Assembly: GCA_029256725.1 (NCBI GenBank)
Contig: JAQSXJ010000011.1
Location: forward strand, 1-51,601
DNA from: Anaerocolumna sp.
GTDB taxonomy: Bacteria > Bacillota > Clostridia > Lachnospirales > Lachnospiraceae
DNA length: 51,601 nucleotides
Direction: 5' to 3'
Part shown: one piece after another, positions 18,628-27,045 of the stretch
Layout of the letters: each line of letters opens with the position of its first letter
Numbering within the stretch: position 1 is the stretch's first letter
Notes under the pieces: generated by a model
What the model was told of the DNA's origin: nothing
The model's database searches: none
What the model saw: only the letters and a program-made list of their open reading frames with translations
Made by a program: the position numbers and the translations under genes

Positions 18628-20439
18628 ATGGAAAAGGCATACAAAGGCTACCTGTTTGTTCATTTTACAGGAGAGCATGAAAATGGGGAACAGATATATT
18701 TTTCTGTCAGTGAAGACGGTTTACACTGGAAAGATTTGAATAGAAACAGACCGGTACTTACTTCAAAAGCAGGTGAAAAAGGTGCAAGAGACCCTTTCAT
18801 AATTCGTTCTGCAAAAGGAGACAAATACTATATCATCGCAACAGACCTTAGAATTGCAAGTGGTAAAGGCTGGGAAGTAGCACAGTATTCCGGCAGCAGA
18901 AACATCCTGATCTGGGAATCCGAAGATCTTGTTAATTGGAGCGAACCCCGAATGGTGGAAGTAGGTTTACCGGAAGCCGGCTGTGTATGGGCACCGGAAG
19001 CGATTTACAATGACAAGACCGAAGAGTATCTGGTATTCTGGGCTTCCATGGTAAAAGAAGAGGGAGAAGATAAGGCTAAACAAAGAATATACTGTTCCTT
19101 AACAAAAGATTTTCATACCTTTACAAAGGCAGTGAAATACATTGAAAAAGATAATCATGTAATCGATACCACAATAATCAAAGACAAAGAATATTATTAC
19201 CGTATATCAAAAGACGAGACTACCAAGAACATAACCATGGACAAGTGTCCGGATCTGATCAATGGTCCTTTTACACCGGTTGCTTCAGAAGCTCTTGACA
19301 ATATCTTTGGCGTGGAAGGTCCCGCAGCTTTTCCGATTAACAACTCAGATGAGTGGTGCTTAATGGTTGACCAGTTTGCTGCTAATGGGGGTTATATGCC
19401 TTTATTTACCAAAGATTTTTCTGGCGGAGAATTCAAGACTCTAAAAGCAGAAGAGTATGATATGGGAGCTAACAAGAAAAGACATGGTTCCATCCTTAAT
19501 CTGACAGCAAAAGAGTATGAGCAGCTTCTAAAGACCTATGACTGTGTTAACCCGGTATTAGAAGGGTTATATGCTGATCCGGATATGCTTAAAGTCGGTG
19601 ATACTTATTATCTTTATCCTACCAGCGACGGCTTTACCGGATGGTCAGGAACGAAATTCAACGTATTTTCATCCTTAGATAAGATTAACTGGAAGGATGA
19701 AGGTGTCATTGTGGATGTTGCCTCAGAGCAGGTTCCCTGGTCTGTAGGAAGTGCCTGGGCACCTGCCATTTCTGAAAGAAACGGTAAGTACTATTATTAT
19801 TTCTGTGCAAAAAGACCAGATAATGTATCCTGTATCGGTGTTGCTGTAGCAAATCATCCTGCCGGACCTTTTACTGCACAGCCGGAGCCTTTGATTACAC
19901 CAGAAGTGTTGGCAGCGGATAATATTTCAATCTGTCAGACCATTGATCCTTCCATTTTCACAGATGAGGACGGCAGCGCTTACCTTCTCTTAGGAAATGG
20001 TGATGCAGTTATCGCACAGCTTAACGAAGATATGATAAGCCTAGTACCTGGAACAATAAAGAAACTGGAAGGGGCATATGATTTCAGAGAAGCCATTATG
20101 GCAGTTAAGAGAAATGGAATTTATCATTTTACCTGGTCCTGTGACGATACCGGAAGTGAAAACTATCATGTAAATTATGGTATCGCTAAGAGTATTTATG
20201 GACCCATTGAATATAAATATCCTATTCTTACAAAAGATGCAGAGAAGGATATCTTAGGAACCGGTCATCATATCATCTTTAAAGAACCGGACAAGGATGA
20301 ATACCTTATAGCTTATCACAGATTCTGCACTCCCCTTGGACAACATACGGGTGAAGAAGGTTATAATCGCGAAACCTGCCTTGACAGACTTGAGTTCAAT
20401 GAAGAAGGCTTTATGAAGCCGGTTAAAGTTACGAAATAA
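18628..20439 (+). CDS. Two-domain GH43-like arabinofuranosidase/xylosidase, intracellular
   Basis: A protein of 603 residues made of two five-bladed propeller domains of glycoside hydrolase family 43 type. The first (about 1-300) shows ARDPF, IDTTII and VEGPA. The second (about 309-603) shows YADPDM, TIDPSIF and DFREAIM. Each therefore has candidates for the Asp base, the pKa-tuning Asp and the Glu acid. There is no signal peptide, so it should act on imported arabino- or xylo-oligosaccharides. The start ATG follows GGGAGG. A possible cre site upstream would fit catabolite control. It is monocistronic and closed by a nested terminator. Exact substrate cannot be told. Confidence 0.82.
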   Translation: MEKAYKGYLFVHFTGEHENGEQIYFSVSEDGLHWKDLNRNRPVLTSKAGEKGARDPFIIRSAKGDKYYIIATDLRIASGKGWEVAQYSGSRNILIWESEDLVNWSEPRMVEVGLPEAGCVWAPEAIYNDKTEEYLVFWASMVKEEGEDKAKQRIYCSLTKDFHTFTKAVKYIEKDNHVIDTTIIKDKEYYYRISKDETTKNITMDKCPDLINGPFTPVASEALDNIFGVEGPAAFPINNSDEWCLMVDQFAANGGYMPLFTKDFSGGEFKTLKAEEYDMGANKKRHGSILNLTAKEYEQLLKTYDCVNPVLEGLYADPDMLKVGDTYYLYPTSDGFTGWSGTKFNVFSSLDKINWKDEGVIVDVASEQVPWSVGSAWAPAISERNGKYYYYFCAKRPDNVSCIGVAVANHPAGPFTAQPEPLITPEVLAADNISICQTIDPSIFTDEDGSAYLLLGNGDAVIAQLNEDMISLVPGTIKKLEGAYDFREAIMAVKRNGIYHFTWSCDDTGSENYHVNYGIAKSIYGPIEYKYPILTKDAEKDILGTGHHIIFKEPDKDEYLIAYHRFCTPLGQHTGEEGYNRETCLDRLEFNEEGFMKPVKVTK

Positions 20440-20445
20440 AATAAA

Positions 20446-20541
20446 ACCGCGTGAACCAAGTGTTGAGCTGACCACCGTAAGTTAGACCTAAAAATCTAAC
20501 TTATGGTGGTCATATCATTTATGGTATACGCGGTCTTTTTT
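20446..20541. terminator. Nested bidirectional terminator
   Basis: The outer stem ACCGCGT/ACGCGGT is followed by a T run. It encloses a 17-bp inner stem (20470-20486 with 20495-20511). It separates the convergent GH43 and folT genes, with poly-T on the plus side and TTTTATTTT on the minus side. Confidence 0.8.
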
Positions 20542-20551
20542 ATACGAATTA

Positions 20552-21106
20552 TTATAAGCTTTCTTTCCGATTAATTCTTAGCAATGCCGGTAATCTTGTA
20601 AGAACAAAATAAAGCATGACAACATCAATGGGGAGCATGATGAAGCTTTTTAATGCTCTCATTGGCAGAAGAGCAAGGAATGCCTGACCATAAAGGTCTG
20701 AGAGCCAGTAAGTACTTAAGAGGATATCAACACAAAATACAAGTATCACTTTAATTAATATAATCCTTTTAATCGTGATCCTTTTGTGGTAGAAACCGAA
20801 ACCATAAATTAATCCGGTAATAATAGCATTAATGGTAAAACCGGGGTAAAAGGGGCCTTTCGGTGCCAGAATGTAATTGAGAATATCACTTAAGGCTCCC
20901 AAGATGCTTCCTACAACAGGGCCAAAGAGCATACTGCCTAAGGCTATGGGCAGATAATTGAAGCTGATACGGATAAACTGACCTAACATTACGGTACCTA
21001 AAAGTCCTAAAACAACACAAATAGCCAGCAGTAGAGAGCTGGTTATCAGAGTATTCAGCTTCCTTAATTCCTGAGAAGATTCTTTCAATGTCTTAAAAAT
21101 GAACAT
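20552..21106 (-). CDS. folT: Folate-specific ECF transporter S component
   Basis: A protein of 184 residues with five or six hydrophobic segments and the typical S-component pattern (FNYLPIALGSMLFGPVVG and SDILNYILAP). It would bind folate outside the cell and deliver it with a shared EcfAA'T module encoded elsewhere. The specificity is strongly supported by the tetrahydrofolate riboswitch directly upstream. Ribosome binding site AAAAGGAGG. The gene is alone on its strand. Confidence 0.9.
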   Translation of the reverse strand: MFIFKTLKESSQELRKLNTLITSSLLLAICVVLGLLGTVMLGQFIRISFNYLPIALGSMLFGPVVGSILGALSDILNYILAPKGPFYPGFTINAIITGLIYGFGFYHKRITIKRIILIKVILVFCVDILLSTYWLSDLYGQAFLALLPMRALKSFIMLPIDVVMLYFVLTRLPALLRINRKESL

Positions 21107-21144
21107 AGTACTACCTCCTTTTCATAATTGTTGCAAAAACTTAT

Positions 21145-21177
21145 GCTACATTGAGAAGGCAGAACCTGTCATGTAGC
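21145..21177 (-). promoter_or_regulatory. Expression-platform hairpin between riboswitch and folT
   Basis: On the minus strand GCTACAT (21177-21171) can pair with ATGTAGC (21151-21145), followed by ATAAGTTTTT. The upstream arm overlaps the 3' strand of the riboswitch P1 stem, so the two structures compete. Confidence 0.5.
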
Positions 21178-21274
21178 AGCGGGATGCGAATTTCGTACCG
21201 CAAGTTTTACCTTTTCGTCCATCGGACAACTCCCCGTTCCGATGACACTTAACGCACGAAATCCTACTCTGCTA
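21174..21274 (-). promoter_or_regulatory. THF (tetrahydrofolate) riboswitch
   Basis: The minus-strand RNA shows the class I THF aptamer. P1 is formed by TAGCAG and CTGCTA at the ends. The conserved GAGTAG and GCGTTAAGTG segments are present, as is a P3 hairpin (CATCGG with CCGATG). The GGTACGAAATTCGCATCC 3' part closes P2 with GGATTTCGT. It senses reduced folate and should turn folT down when folate is plentiful. Confidence 0.93.
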
Positions 21275-21553
21275 TATTCGTTTTTGACTTGAAAATACTA
21301 TATCAGAAAACCTTATCGCAGGCAATAGATAATATTCTAAAAATTTCAGGTTTACCAATAGAAGTTCTATGTAAAATAACGATTAATATTTGTAGCATAA
21401 ATAGTATAGGCTAAAAATCAATTTCTCAGTAATAAATTTATAGCTTCATAAATATACTTTCTGGTCTAAGTTAGTCATCATAAGGAATATAATGTTCTAG
21501 GCTAGCTGAGCACTAGGGTATGGCATTCTTATTAGCATAGAAAGGATGAGAAT
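21275..21553. other. Intergenic region between folT leader and the 21554 gene
   Basis: AT-rich, about 280 bp. It must hold the folT promoter (minus) and that of the 21554 gene (plus). I see no strong consensus match and no ORF. Confidence 0.4.
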
Positions 21554-21943
21554 ATGGATAGACAGGAAGAATTTATGATCCCTAACAGGGCGGAGTACAT
21601 AAAACAAGCAAGGGAAAGTTGTTCAAGGAATCAGTCTGGGAACTTAAATGGCAAAGTACAGACGGCATATAAGAACAAAGAAAAGCTGATGCGTGAAGAA
21701 TATTATCCGGCTGGAGTTGACGCTCCTACTGACAGGCCCGGACAGACTGTAAACATGAAAATTTTTCTGGTTCGTCTAATTTGTGCTTGTTTGTTGTTTC
21801 TTACAGTAATTCTCATGGATCAGTTTGACTTTAGCATCAAAGAGGTAAATGTAAAAAAAATCGAAGAACTGGTTTCTGATAATGTTGGTGTGGAAGAAGC
21901 GCAGAATTTCTTTGTCACCTTCCTAGATAAATTACGCCAATAA
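21554..21943 (+). CDS. Small single-TM hypothetical protein
   Basis: A protein of 129 residues with a charged N-terminal half (about 1-66, many Lys, Arg and Glu), one transmembrane helix (about 68-87) and a short acidic outer tail (FSIKEVNVKKIEELVSD). It is probably a type II membrane protein with its N-terminus in the cytoplasm. No family is recognised. ATG follows GAAAGGATGAG. It ends 98 bp before its own terminator and lies upstream of the radical SAM operon. Confidence 0.68.
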   Translation: MDRQEEFMIPNRAEYIKQARESCSRNQSGNLNGKVQTAYKNKEKLMREEYYPAGVDAPTDRPGQTVNMKIFLVRLICACLLFLTVILMDQFDFSIKEVNVKKIEELVSDNVGVEEAQNFFVTFLDKLRQ

Positions 21944-22041
21944 ATTATTTGCAGCTTATCACCACTTTCCTTTTTATCAGCGTTTAAAATAGATTGTATT
22001 TTTACAAGTCATAGTCTATAATGATTTGTAAGCTATATATG

Positions 22042-22087
22042 ACACATTGATTCACATAATTTTATTATGTAAACCAATGTGTTTTTC
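22042..22087 (+). terminator. Terminator after the 21554 gene
   Basis: Stem ACACATTG/CAATGTGT with an inner ACATAA/TTATGT pair, then TTTTTCT. A second 10-bp hairpin (22002-22031) precedes it. Confidence 0.8.
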
Positions 22088-22128
22088 TAAGACTTGAGCT
22101 GTTAATTGTAAATTGAATTTCTGATTCT

Positions 22129-22156
22129 TTGACATGAAGTTTTATATACCATTAAT
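22129..22156 (+). promoter_or_regulatory. Possible promoter of the radical SAM operon
   Basis: TTGACA, 16 bp, ATTAAT. The -35 is perfect and the -10 is weak. It lies about 50 bp ahead of the structured leader. Confidence 0.35.
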
Positions 22157-22208
22157 TATTAGTAATAGAGAATCATTCAATTTTCAGATACTCAGGAAAG
22201 AGATGAGC

Positions 22209-22294
22209 GTGAAAGAAAATTTATTATTGAAAGGCTGCCACACTAAGATTCTTTCACACTTTTTTATTAGTGGCACTGTTGCTGGTATACCAGC
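22209..22294 (+). promoter_or_regulatory. Leader element copy 1: predicted pseudoknot plus hairpin
   Basis: Segment A GTGAAAGAA (22209-22217) pairs with A' TTCTTTCAC (22249-22257). Segment B TGCCAC (22236-22241), between them, pairs with B' GTGGCA (22270-22275) beyond A'. This A-B-A'-B' order is an H-type pseudoknot. A' is followed by ACTTTTTT, so the A/A' stem alone also looks like a terminator. The perfect 14-bp palindrome GCTGGTATACCAGC (22281-22294) follows. GTGAAAGAAAAT and GAAAGGCTGCCACA are shared exactly with the leader of alaX (28263-28356, minus strand). No known riboswitch class was recognised. Confidence 0.55.
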
Positions 22295-22314
22295 GTTATG
22301 CAGTAGGTGTAGCA

Positions 22315-22383
22315 AATTTGTGCCTGCGAAAGCCTCGGCGCAAATTCGGATGCACAAAATGCATGTGCAGGAATGGAGAAAAA
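22315..22383 (+). promoter_or_regulatory. Structured 5' leader next to the radical SAM start
   Basis: A 10-bp hairpin (AATTTGTGCC with GGCGCAAATT, 12-nt loop) and a second one (TGCAC with GTGCA) precede AATGGAG and the ATG at 22384. CCTGC and GCAGG can also pair around the second hairpin. Confidence 0.5.
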
Positions 22384-24267
22384 ATGAAAAAACTGGCTTT
22401 ATCAGATGAAATTCTAATGACCGTAGACAAGCCTGCCAGATACATCGGTAATGAAACGAATATGGTCGTAAAAGATACAAATACAATTGATATCAGATTC
22501 TGTATGTGTTTTCCTGATGTTTACGAAATCGGTATGTCTCACTTGGGCATACAGATTCTTTACGATATGTTTAACCGCAGGGAAGATACTTATTGTGAGA
22601 GGGTATATTCACCCTGGCCTGATCTGGACAAGATAATGAGAGAGAAGAATATTCCTCTCTTTGCGCTGGAATCTCAGGAGCCGATTAAGAACTTTGATTT
22701 TCTGGGCATAACCCTTCAATATGAGATGTGTTATACCAATGTATTGCAGATTCTGGATCTGTCCGGTATTCCTCTGCTGGCAAAAGACAGAACCGAAGAT
22801 GATCCTTTCGTATTAGGCGGTGGTCCCTGTACCTATAATCCGGAACCTCTTGCAGATTTTTTTGATTTCTTTTATATCGGTGAAGGTGAGACAGTTTATA
22901 ACCAGCTCTTAGACCTTTACAAGGAGCACAAGCATCAGGGCGGAAGCCGTAAAGAATATCTTGAGAAGATAGCTCAAATTGAAGGAATCTATGTACCATC
23001 TTTATATGATGTGACCTATAAAGAAGACGGAACCATTGAAAGCTTTCAAAAAAATAATGACCATGCCAAAGATAAGATCAAAAAGCAGGTTGAGATGAAA
23101 CTTGAAAACACCTATTATCCCAAGAAGCCGCTGGTTCCCTATATCAGAGCCACCCAGGACAGAGTAGTACTGGAGATTCAAAGAGGTTGTATCAGAGGCT
23201 GCCGTTTCTGCCAGGCAGGTATGGTGTATCGTCCGGTTAGAGAACGCAGTATGGATTTCTTAAAAGAGTATGCCACTGAAATGCTTCGAGCTACCGGTCA
23301 TGAAGAGATTTCTTTAAGTTCCTTAAGTTCCAGTGACTTTTCCGGTTTACAGGAGCTGGTATATTTCCTGATTGAAGAATGTGGTAAGCAAAAAGTTAAC
23401 ATTTCCTTGCCCTCTCTTCGTATTGATGCCTTTGCCCTGGATGTAATGAGCAAAGTTCAGGATGTTAAGAAAAGCTCTCTGACGTTTGCTCCGGAAGCAG
23501 GTTCTCAGAGGCTAAGAGATGTTATTAATAAAGGTCTTACAGAAGAAACCATCTTAAATGGTGCAATGGAAGCCTTTAGGGGTGGCTGGAATAGAGTAAA
23601 ATTGTATTTTATGCTTGGATTGCCTACGGAAACTGAAGAGGATATCGAAGGAATTGCCATTCTTTCTGATAAGATTGCAAGAGAGTATTATACTTTACCA
23701 AAGGAACAGAGAAATGGTAAAGTTGGAATTACTGCAAGTACCTCTTTCTTTGTTCCAAAACCATTTACTCCCTTTCAGTGGTCAAGAATGGATACTGCAA
23801 AAGAGTACTTAAATAAACAGCATTTCCTACGTTCCAAATTCAATGAGCAATTAAACAAGAAAAGTATTAAATATAACTGGCATGAAGCAGAATTAAGCGT
23901 ATTAGAAGGTGTATTTGCACGAGGTGACAGAAGGGTCGGACAGGCTTTACTGGCAGCTTATAAGGAAGGCTGTCTCTTTGATTCCTGGTCAGAATTCTAT
24001 GACAATAATAAATGGGAAAAAGCCTTCGCTGATACTGGTATCGACATAGATTTCTATACCTGCAGAGAAAGAGAAACAGACGAAATCCTACCCTGGGATT
24101 TTATTGATGCCGGTATTACAAAGGCATTCCTTGCCAGAGAGTATAAACAAGCAAAAGAAGCAAAGCTTACACCCAACTGTAAAATGGCCTGTTCAGCCTG
24201 CGGAGCCACAGTATTTGGCGGCGGTATCTGTTTTGAAACAAGAGAGCAGGAGGTAATTGCAGAATGA
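22384..24267 (+). CDS. B12-binding-like radical SAM protein, TIGR03960 type
   Basis: A protein of 627 residues. The N-terminal B12-binding-like domain precedes a radical SAM core with the cluster motif RGCIRGCRFCQAG (CxxxCxxC near residue 270) and the following GxPTETEED loop. A C-terminal Cys group (CKMACSACG) may bind another cluster. In Gram-positives this protein is almost always paired with a DUF2344 protein and RNase G, as here. The reaction is unknown, but an RNA or ribosome link is often suspected. ATG at 22384 is preferred; the frame could extend to 22270 only through the structured leader. It overlaps the next gene by 4 bp. Confidence 0.88.
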   Translation: MKKLALSDEILMTVDKPARYIGNETNMVVKDTNTIDIRFCMCFPDVYEIGMSHLGIQILYDMFNRREDTYCERVYSPWPDLDKIMREKNIPLFALESQEPIKNFDFLGITLQYEMCYTNVLQILDLSGIPLLAKDRTEDDPFVLGGGPCTYNPEPLADFFDFFYIGEGETVYNQLLDLYKEHKHQGGSRKEYLEKIAQIEGIYVPSLYDVTYKEDGTIESFQKNNDHAKDKIKKQVEMKLENTYYPKKPLVPYIRATQDRVVLEIQRGCIRGCRFCQAGMVYRPVRERSMDFLKEYATEMLRATGHEEISLSSLSSSDFSGLQELVYFLIEECGKQKVNISLPSLRIDAFALDVMSKVQDVKKSSLTFAPEAGSQRLRDVINKGLTEETILNGAMEAFRGGWNRVKLYFMLGLPTETEEDIEGIAILSDKIAREYYTLPKEQRNGKVGITASTSFFVPKPFTPFQWSRMDTAKEYLNKQHFLRSKFNEQLNKKSIKYNWHEAELSVLEGVFARGDRRVGQALLAAYKEGCLFDSWSEFYDNNKWEKAFADTGIDIDFYTCRERETDEILPWDFIDAGITKAFLAREYKQAKEAKLTPNCKMACSACGATVFGGGICFETREQEVIAE

Positions 24268-25028
24268 TGGTACGTATGAAATTTATCAAAACAGGTCCGG
24301 TAAAATTTATCGGGCATCTGGATATTATGCGATTTTTTCAAAAGGCAGTAAGAAGAGCGGAACTTGATGTTGAATACTCACAGGGGTTCAATCCTCATCA
24401 GATCATGTCCTTTGCTTCTCCACTGGGAGTAGGACTGACCAGCCAGTCAGAATATGTGGATGTATCTTTTAATACCCTTGAGGAGAAGTCGGTGGTGCTG
24501 GGTAAATTAAATGCAGCCATGAACGAGTTCATTAAGGTAACAGATATGGTTATGCTGCCCGAAGGTTTTAAAAATGCTATGGCAAGTGTTGCGGCTGCAG
24601 ATTATCTGGTATCCTTAAAGGATGGTTATGATTACTTGTCAGCGGAAGAATTTAGGCAGAAATTCACAGAGTTTCTGGCAAAAGAAGAAATTGTAATCCT
24701 CAAAAAAACTAAGAAAAGTGAAATTGAAACCGATATAAGACCTTTTATATATTCCTACAGCTATACCCCGCAGGAATTCTTTTCAAATCAGTCTGAAACA
24801 AACGATTTTGCGGAAAGTTATGAAAACGGTGTTAAGGTATATCTAAAGCTTTCCTCCGGCAGTGTGAATAACCTTAAGCCGGAACTGATTTTTGAAGCCT
24901 TTTCAGCTTTTGCTGGATTTGAATTCAATGAATATGCTTTCCAGATTCACCGTTATGAATTGTACCAGGAAAGTACATCAGAGGATAATTCCTTCATACC
25001 CTTATCAGAGGTGGGAAATGAAGCATAA
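24264..25028 (+). CDS. DUF2344 / TIGR03936 protein, partner of radical SAM
   Basis: A protein of 254 residues with the family start MMVRMKFIKTGPVKFIGHLDIMR and the conserved SQGFNPHQ and FASPLGVG segments. It is a fixed neighbour of the TIGR03960 radical SAM protein (in some genomes the two are fused) and is thought to help it; the substrate is unknown. Translationally coupled on both sides: 4 bp overlap with the gene before and 11 bp with the RNase G gene after. Confidence 0.87.
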   Translation: MMVRMKFIKTGPVKFIGHLDIMRFFQKAVRRAELDVEYSQGFNPHQIMSFASPLGVGLTSQSEYVDVSFNTLEEKSVVLGKLNAAMNEFIKVTDMVMLPEGFKNAMASVAAADYLVSLKDGYDYLSAEEFRQKFTEFLAKEEIVILKKTKKSEIETDIRPFIYSYSYTPQEFFSNQSETNDFAESYENGVKVYLKLSSGSVNNLKPELIFEAFSAFAGFEFNEYAFQIHRYELYQESTSEDNSFIPLSEVGNEA

Positions 25029-26208
25029 ATTATTGATTACCAAGGATGAGGACCGAATTCTCTCTAGTTTATATGATGAAAAAGAGATGATTCAGGTTAA
25101 TGCCTTCAGCTTAAAGGAAGACAATATTCTCGGAAACATCTACATTGGAAAAGTGAAGAACATCGTTGCTAATATCGCAGCGGCTTTCGTAGAATACGAA
25201 AAAGGAAAAATGTGTTACCTTTCACTGGCTGAACTAAAAAATCCGATATTTATTAACCCGAAGAAAAGCAATAAACTGGTAGTTGATGACGAAGTCTTGG
25301 TTCAGATTTCAAAAGCAGATGTTAAAACAAAAGCACCGGTGGCAATTACAAACCTTAACTTTACGGGAAAATATCTTGTTCTGACACATGGCAATAATCT
25401 AATCGGAATCTCCGGTAAGATTGTTGAGGAAGGTGAAAGAAAACGCTTAAAGGCTCTGATGGAAGACTTTAAGAATGAGGAGTACGGATTTATTATAAGA
25501 ACAAATGCCGTAAATATTGACGATGAAGTCTTAAGACTGGAAGCTCAGACACTTATTAAGATTTATGTTGAAACTTTAGAGCATGCTAAATATAAGACTC
25601 CTTTTTCCTTAATTTATAAGACCTTACCCGGTTACCTTTGTGATATACGAGACGGATTATCAGAAACACTGACTGAGATTATCACCGATGATAAGTATCT
25701 ATATGATGAGATATCCGGTTATCTGAAGCATTATCAGAAAGAGGACAGTTCAAAGCTTAAATTCTATGAGGATACATTATTATCATTAAAGAAGCTTTAC
25801 AGTATAGATTCAAAGCTTGAAAATGCTCTCAAGAAAAAAGTATGGTTAAAGTCCGGCGGTACTATAATTATTGAACCTACTGAAGCGTTAACAGTCATAG
25901 ATGTAAATACAGGGAAAGCTATCTATGGTAAAAGACAAGTACAGGAAACCTTTCTGAAATTGAATCTGGAAGCAGCAGAGGAAATTGCAAAACAGATCCG
26001 ACTTCGAAATCTTTCAGGAATTATTATAGTGGACTTTATTGATATGGAGGACAAGAGTGCCAAGAATCACTTAATGCATACTTTTGCTGAATATCTGAGG
26101 AAAGATCCGGTAAAGACTGTGTTAGTTGATATGACAGCACTCAATCTGGTGGAAGTGACAAGAAAGAAGGTGCGCAAGCCTCTTTATGAACAAATCAGGG
26201 AAGAATAA
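25018..26208 (+). CDS. rng: Ribonuclease G/E family endoribonuclease
   Basis: A protein of 396 residues. An S1 RNA-binding domain (about 36-115, GNIYIGKVKNIV) is followed by the DNase I-like catalytic part with the two metal-binding Asp motifs TVIDVNTG and IIVDFIDM. The family cuts single-stranded RNA at 5'-monophosphate ends in rRNA and mRNA turnover. The chain stops right after EVTRKKVRKPLYEQIREE, where many family members go on to a CPxC zinc-link, so that link is missing. ATG at 25018 has GAGGTGGG just ahead; the longer frame from 24892 is inside the DUF2344 gene. Confidence 0.87.
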   Translation: MKHKLLITKDEDRILSSLYDEKEMIQVNAFSLKEDNILGNIYIGKVKNIVANIAAAFVEYEKGKMCYLSLAELKNPIFINPKKSNKLVVDDEVLVQISKADVKTKAPVAITNLNFTGKYLVLTHGNNLIGISGKIVEEGERKRLKALMEDFKNEEYGFIIRTNAVNIDDEVLRLEAQTLIKIYVETLEHAKYKTPFSLIYKTLPGYLCDIRDGLSETLTEIITDDKYLYDEISGYLKHYQKEDSSKLKFYEDTLLSLKKLYSIDSKLENALKKKVWLKSGGTIIIEPTEALTVIDVNTGKAIYGKRQVQETFLKLNLEAAEEIAKQIRLRNLSGIIIVDFIDMEDKSAKNHLMHTFAEYLRKDPVKTVLVDMTALNLVEVTRKKVRKPLYEQIREE

Positions 26209-26668
26209 AACAAATGCTGTAAGATTATTAGAACAAGCAGGAATTCCATATGGAACCTATGAATATGAACCTGATGAGAATAATTTATCCGGTGAGCATG
26301 TAGCTGCCCAGTTGGGTGTTCCTCCAGAGCAAGTCTTTAAAACTCTGGTAGCGAAGGGAAAAGCAGAAATATACGTATTCTGCATTCCGGTAAAGGAAGA
26401 ACTTAATCTTAAAAAGGCTGCTCTTGTGACAGGAGAGAAGAAGATTGAGATGGTACCTCAAAAGGATCTTCTGGGATTGACCGGCTATATAAGAGGCGGT
26501 TGTTCACCTATAGGTATGAAGAAGAAATATCCGACCTTCATGGATGAAACAGCACAATTATTCGATGCAGTGATTGTCAGTGCAGGAGTAAGAGGCTGCC
26601 AGATGGTTGTAGAACCTACTGCATTGATTAAATTTATACAGGGTACTTTTACAGATCTAACAGATTGA
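26186..26668 (+). CDS. ybaK: YbaK/EbsC family aminoacyl-tRNA deacylase
   Basis: A protein of 160 residues of the Cys-tRNA(Pro) deacylase family, which hydrolyses Cys wrongly attached to tRNA-Pro. The conserved lysine region (EQVFKTLVAKG) and the RGGCSPIGMKKKYP motif are present. It overlaps the end of the RNase G gene by 23 bp, so it is coupled to that operon. It is not a usual member of the radical SAM/DUF2344/rng cluster. The start is somewhat uncertain because only AGAAGG lies upstream. Confidence 0.88.
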   Translation: MNKSGKNKTNAVRLLEQAGIPYGTYEYEPDENNLSGEHVAAQLGVPPEQVFKTLVAKGKAEIYVFCIPVKEELNLKKAALVTGEKKIEMVPQKDLLGLTGYIRGGCSPIGMKKKYPTFMDETAQLFDAVIVSAGVRGCQMVVEPTALIKFIQGTFTDLTD

Positions 26669-26825
26669 TGGAGCTGGTTAAATATTTTATGAGTAATAAA
26701 GCTATGTATATGAGAAACTGAACTTTTAACAAAGCTTTGCGTTTAAATAAAATACTTAATAATATGAAAATAGCTACTGATCAAATCAAATGAATTACTC
26801 AAATGAATGAATCATTAAAATGACA

Positions 26826-26934
26826 AATATAAATGACTCAAAAAAATGAATCAAATAAATCACTCAAAAAATGAATCAAAAAATTAAATCAAAAGATTAA
26901 ATCAAAAAATAAATTAAAAAACTAATCAAAACTA
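26826..26934. repeat. Degenerate 12-13 bp AT-rich tandem repeat
   Basis: About eight irregular units resembling ATGAATCAAAAAA or TTAAATCAAAAAA in the gap between ybaK and alaX. The stretch is non-coding and ends just before a terminator. Confidence 0.55.
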
Positions 26935-26955
26935 TCACAAAAAAGTATATAAAAT

Positions 26956-27018
26956 AAAAATCCATGTGTCATTGTAACAGGTCTTAAGATTTCTCCTGCT
27001 TTATGAACATGGATTTTT
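26956..27018. terminator. Bidirectional terminator between ybaK and alaX
   Basis: AAAAATCCATGT pairs with ACATGGATTTTT (12 bp); an inner CAGG/CCTG pair extends the structure. A and T runs flank it. Confidence 0.82.
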
Positions 27019-27045
27019 TAATTTGAAATAGTTTATAAACGTTTA

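Noticed and set aside
22315..22383. Resemblance of GCGAAAGCCTCGG to a cyclic-di-GMP-I riboswitch
   Set aside because: Only one short segment matches; the GGTAGCGGGGTTACC half of the aptamer is absent.
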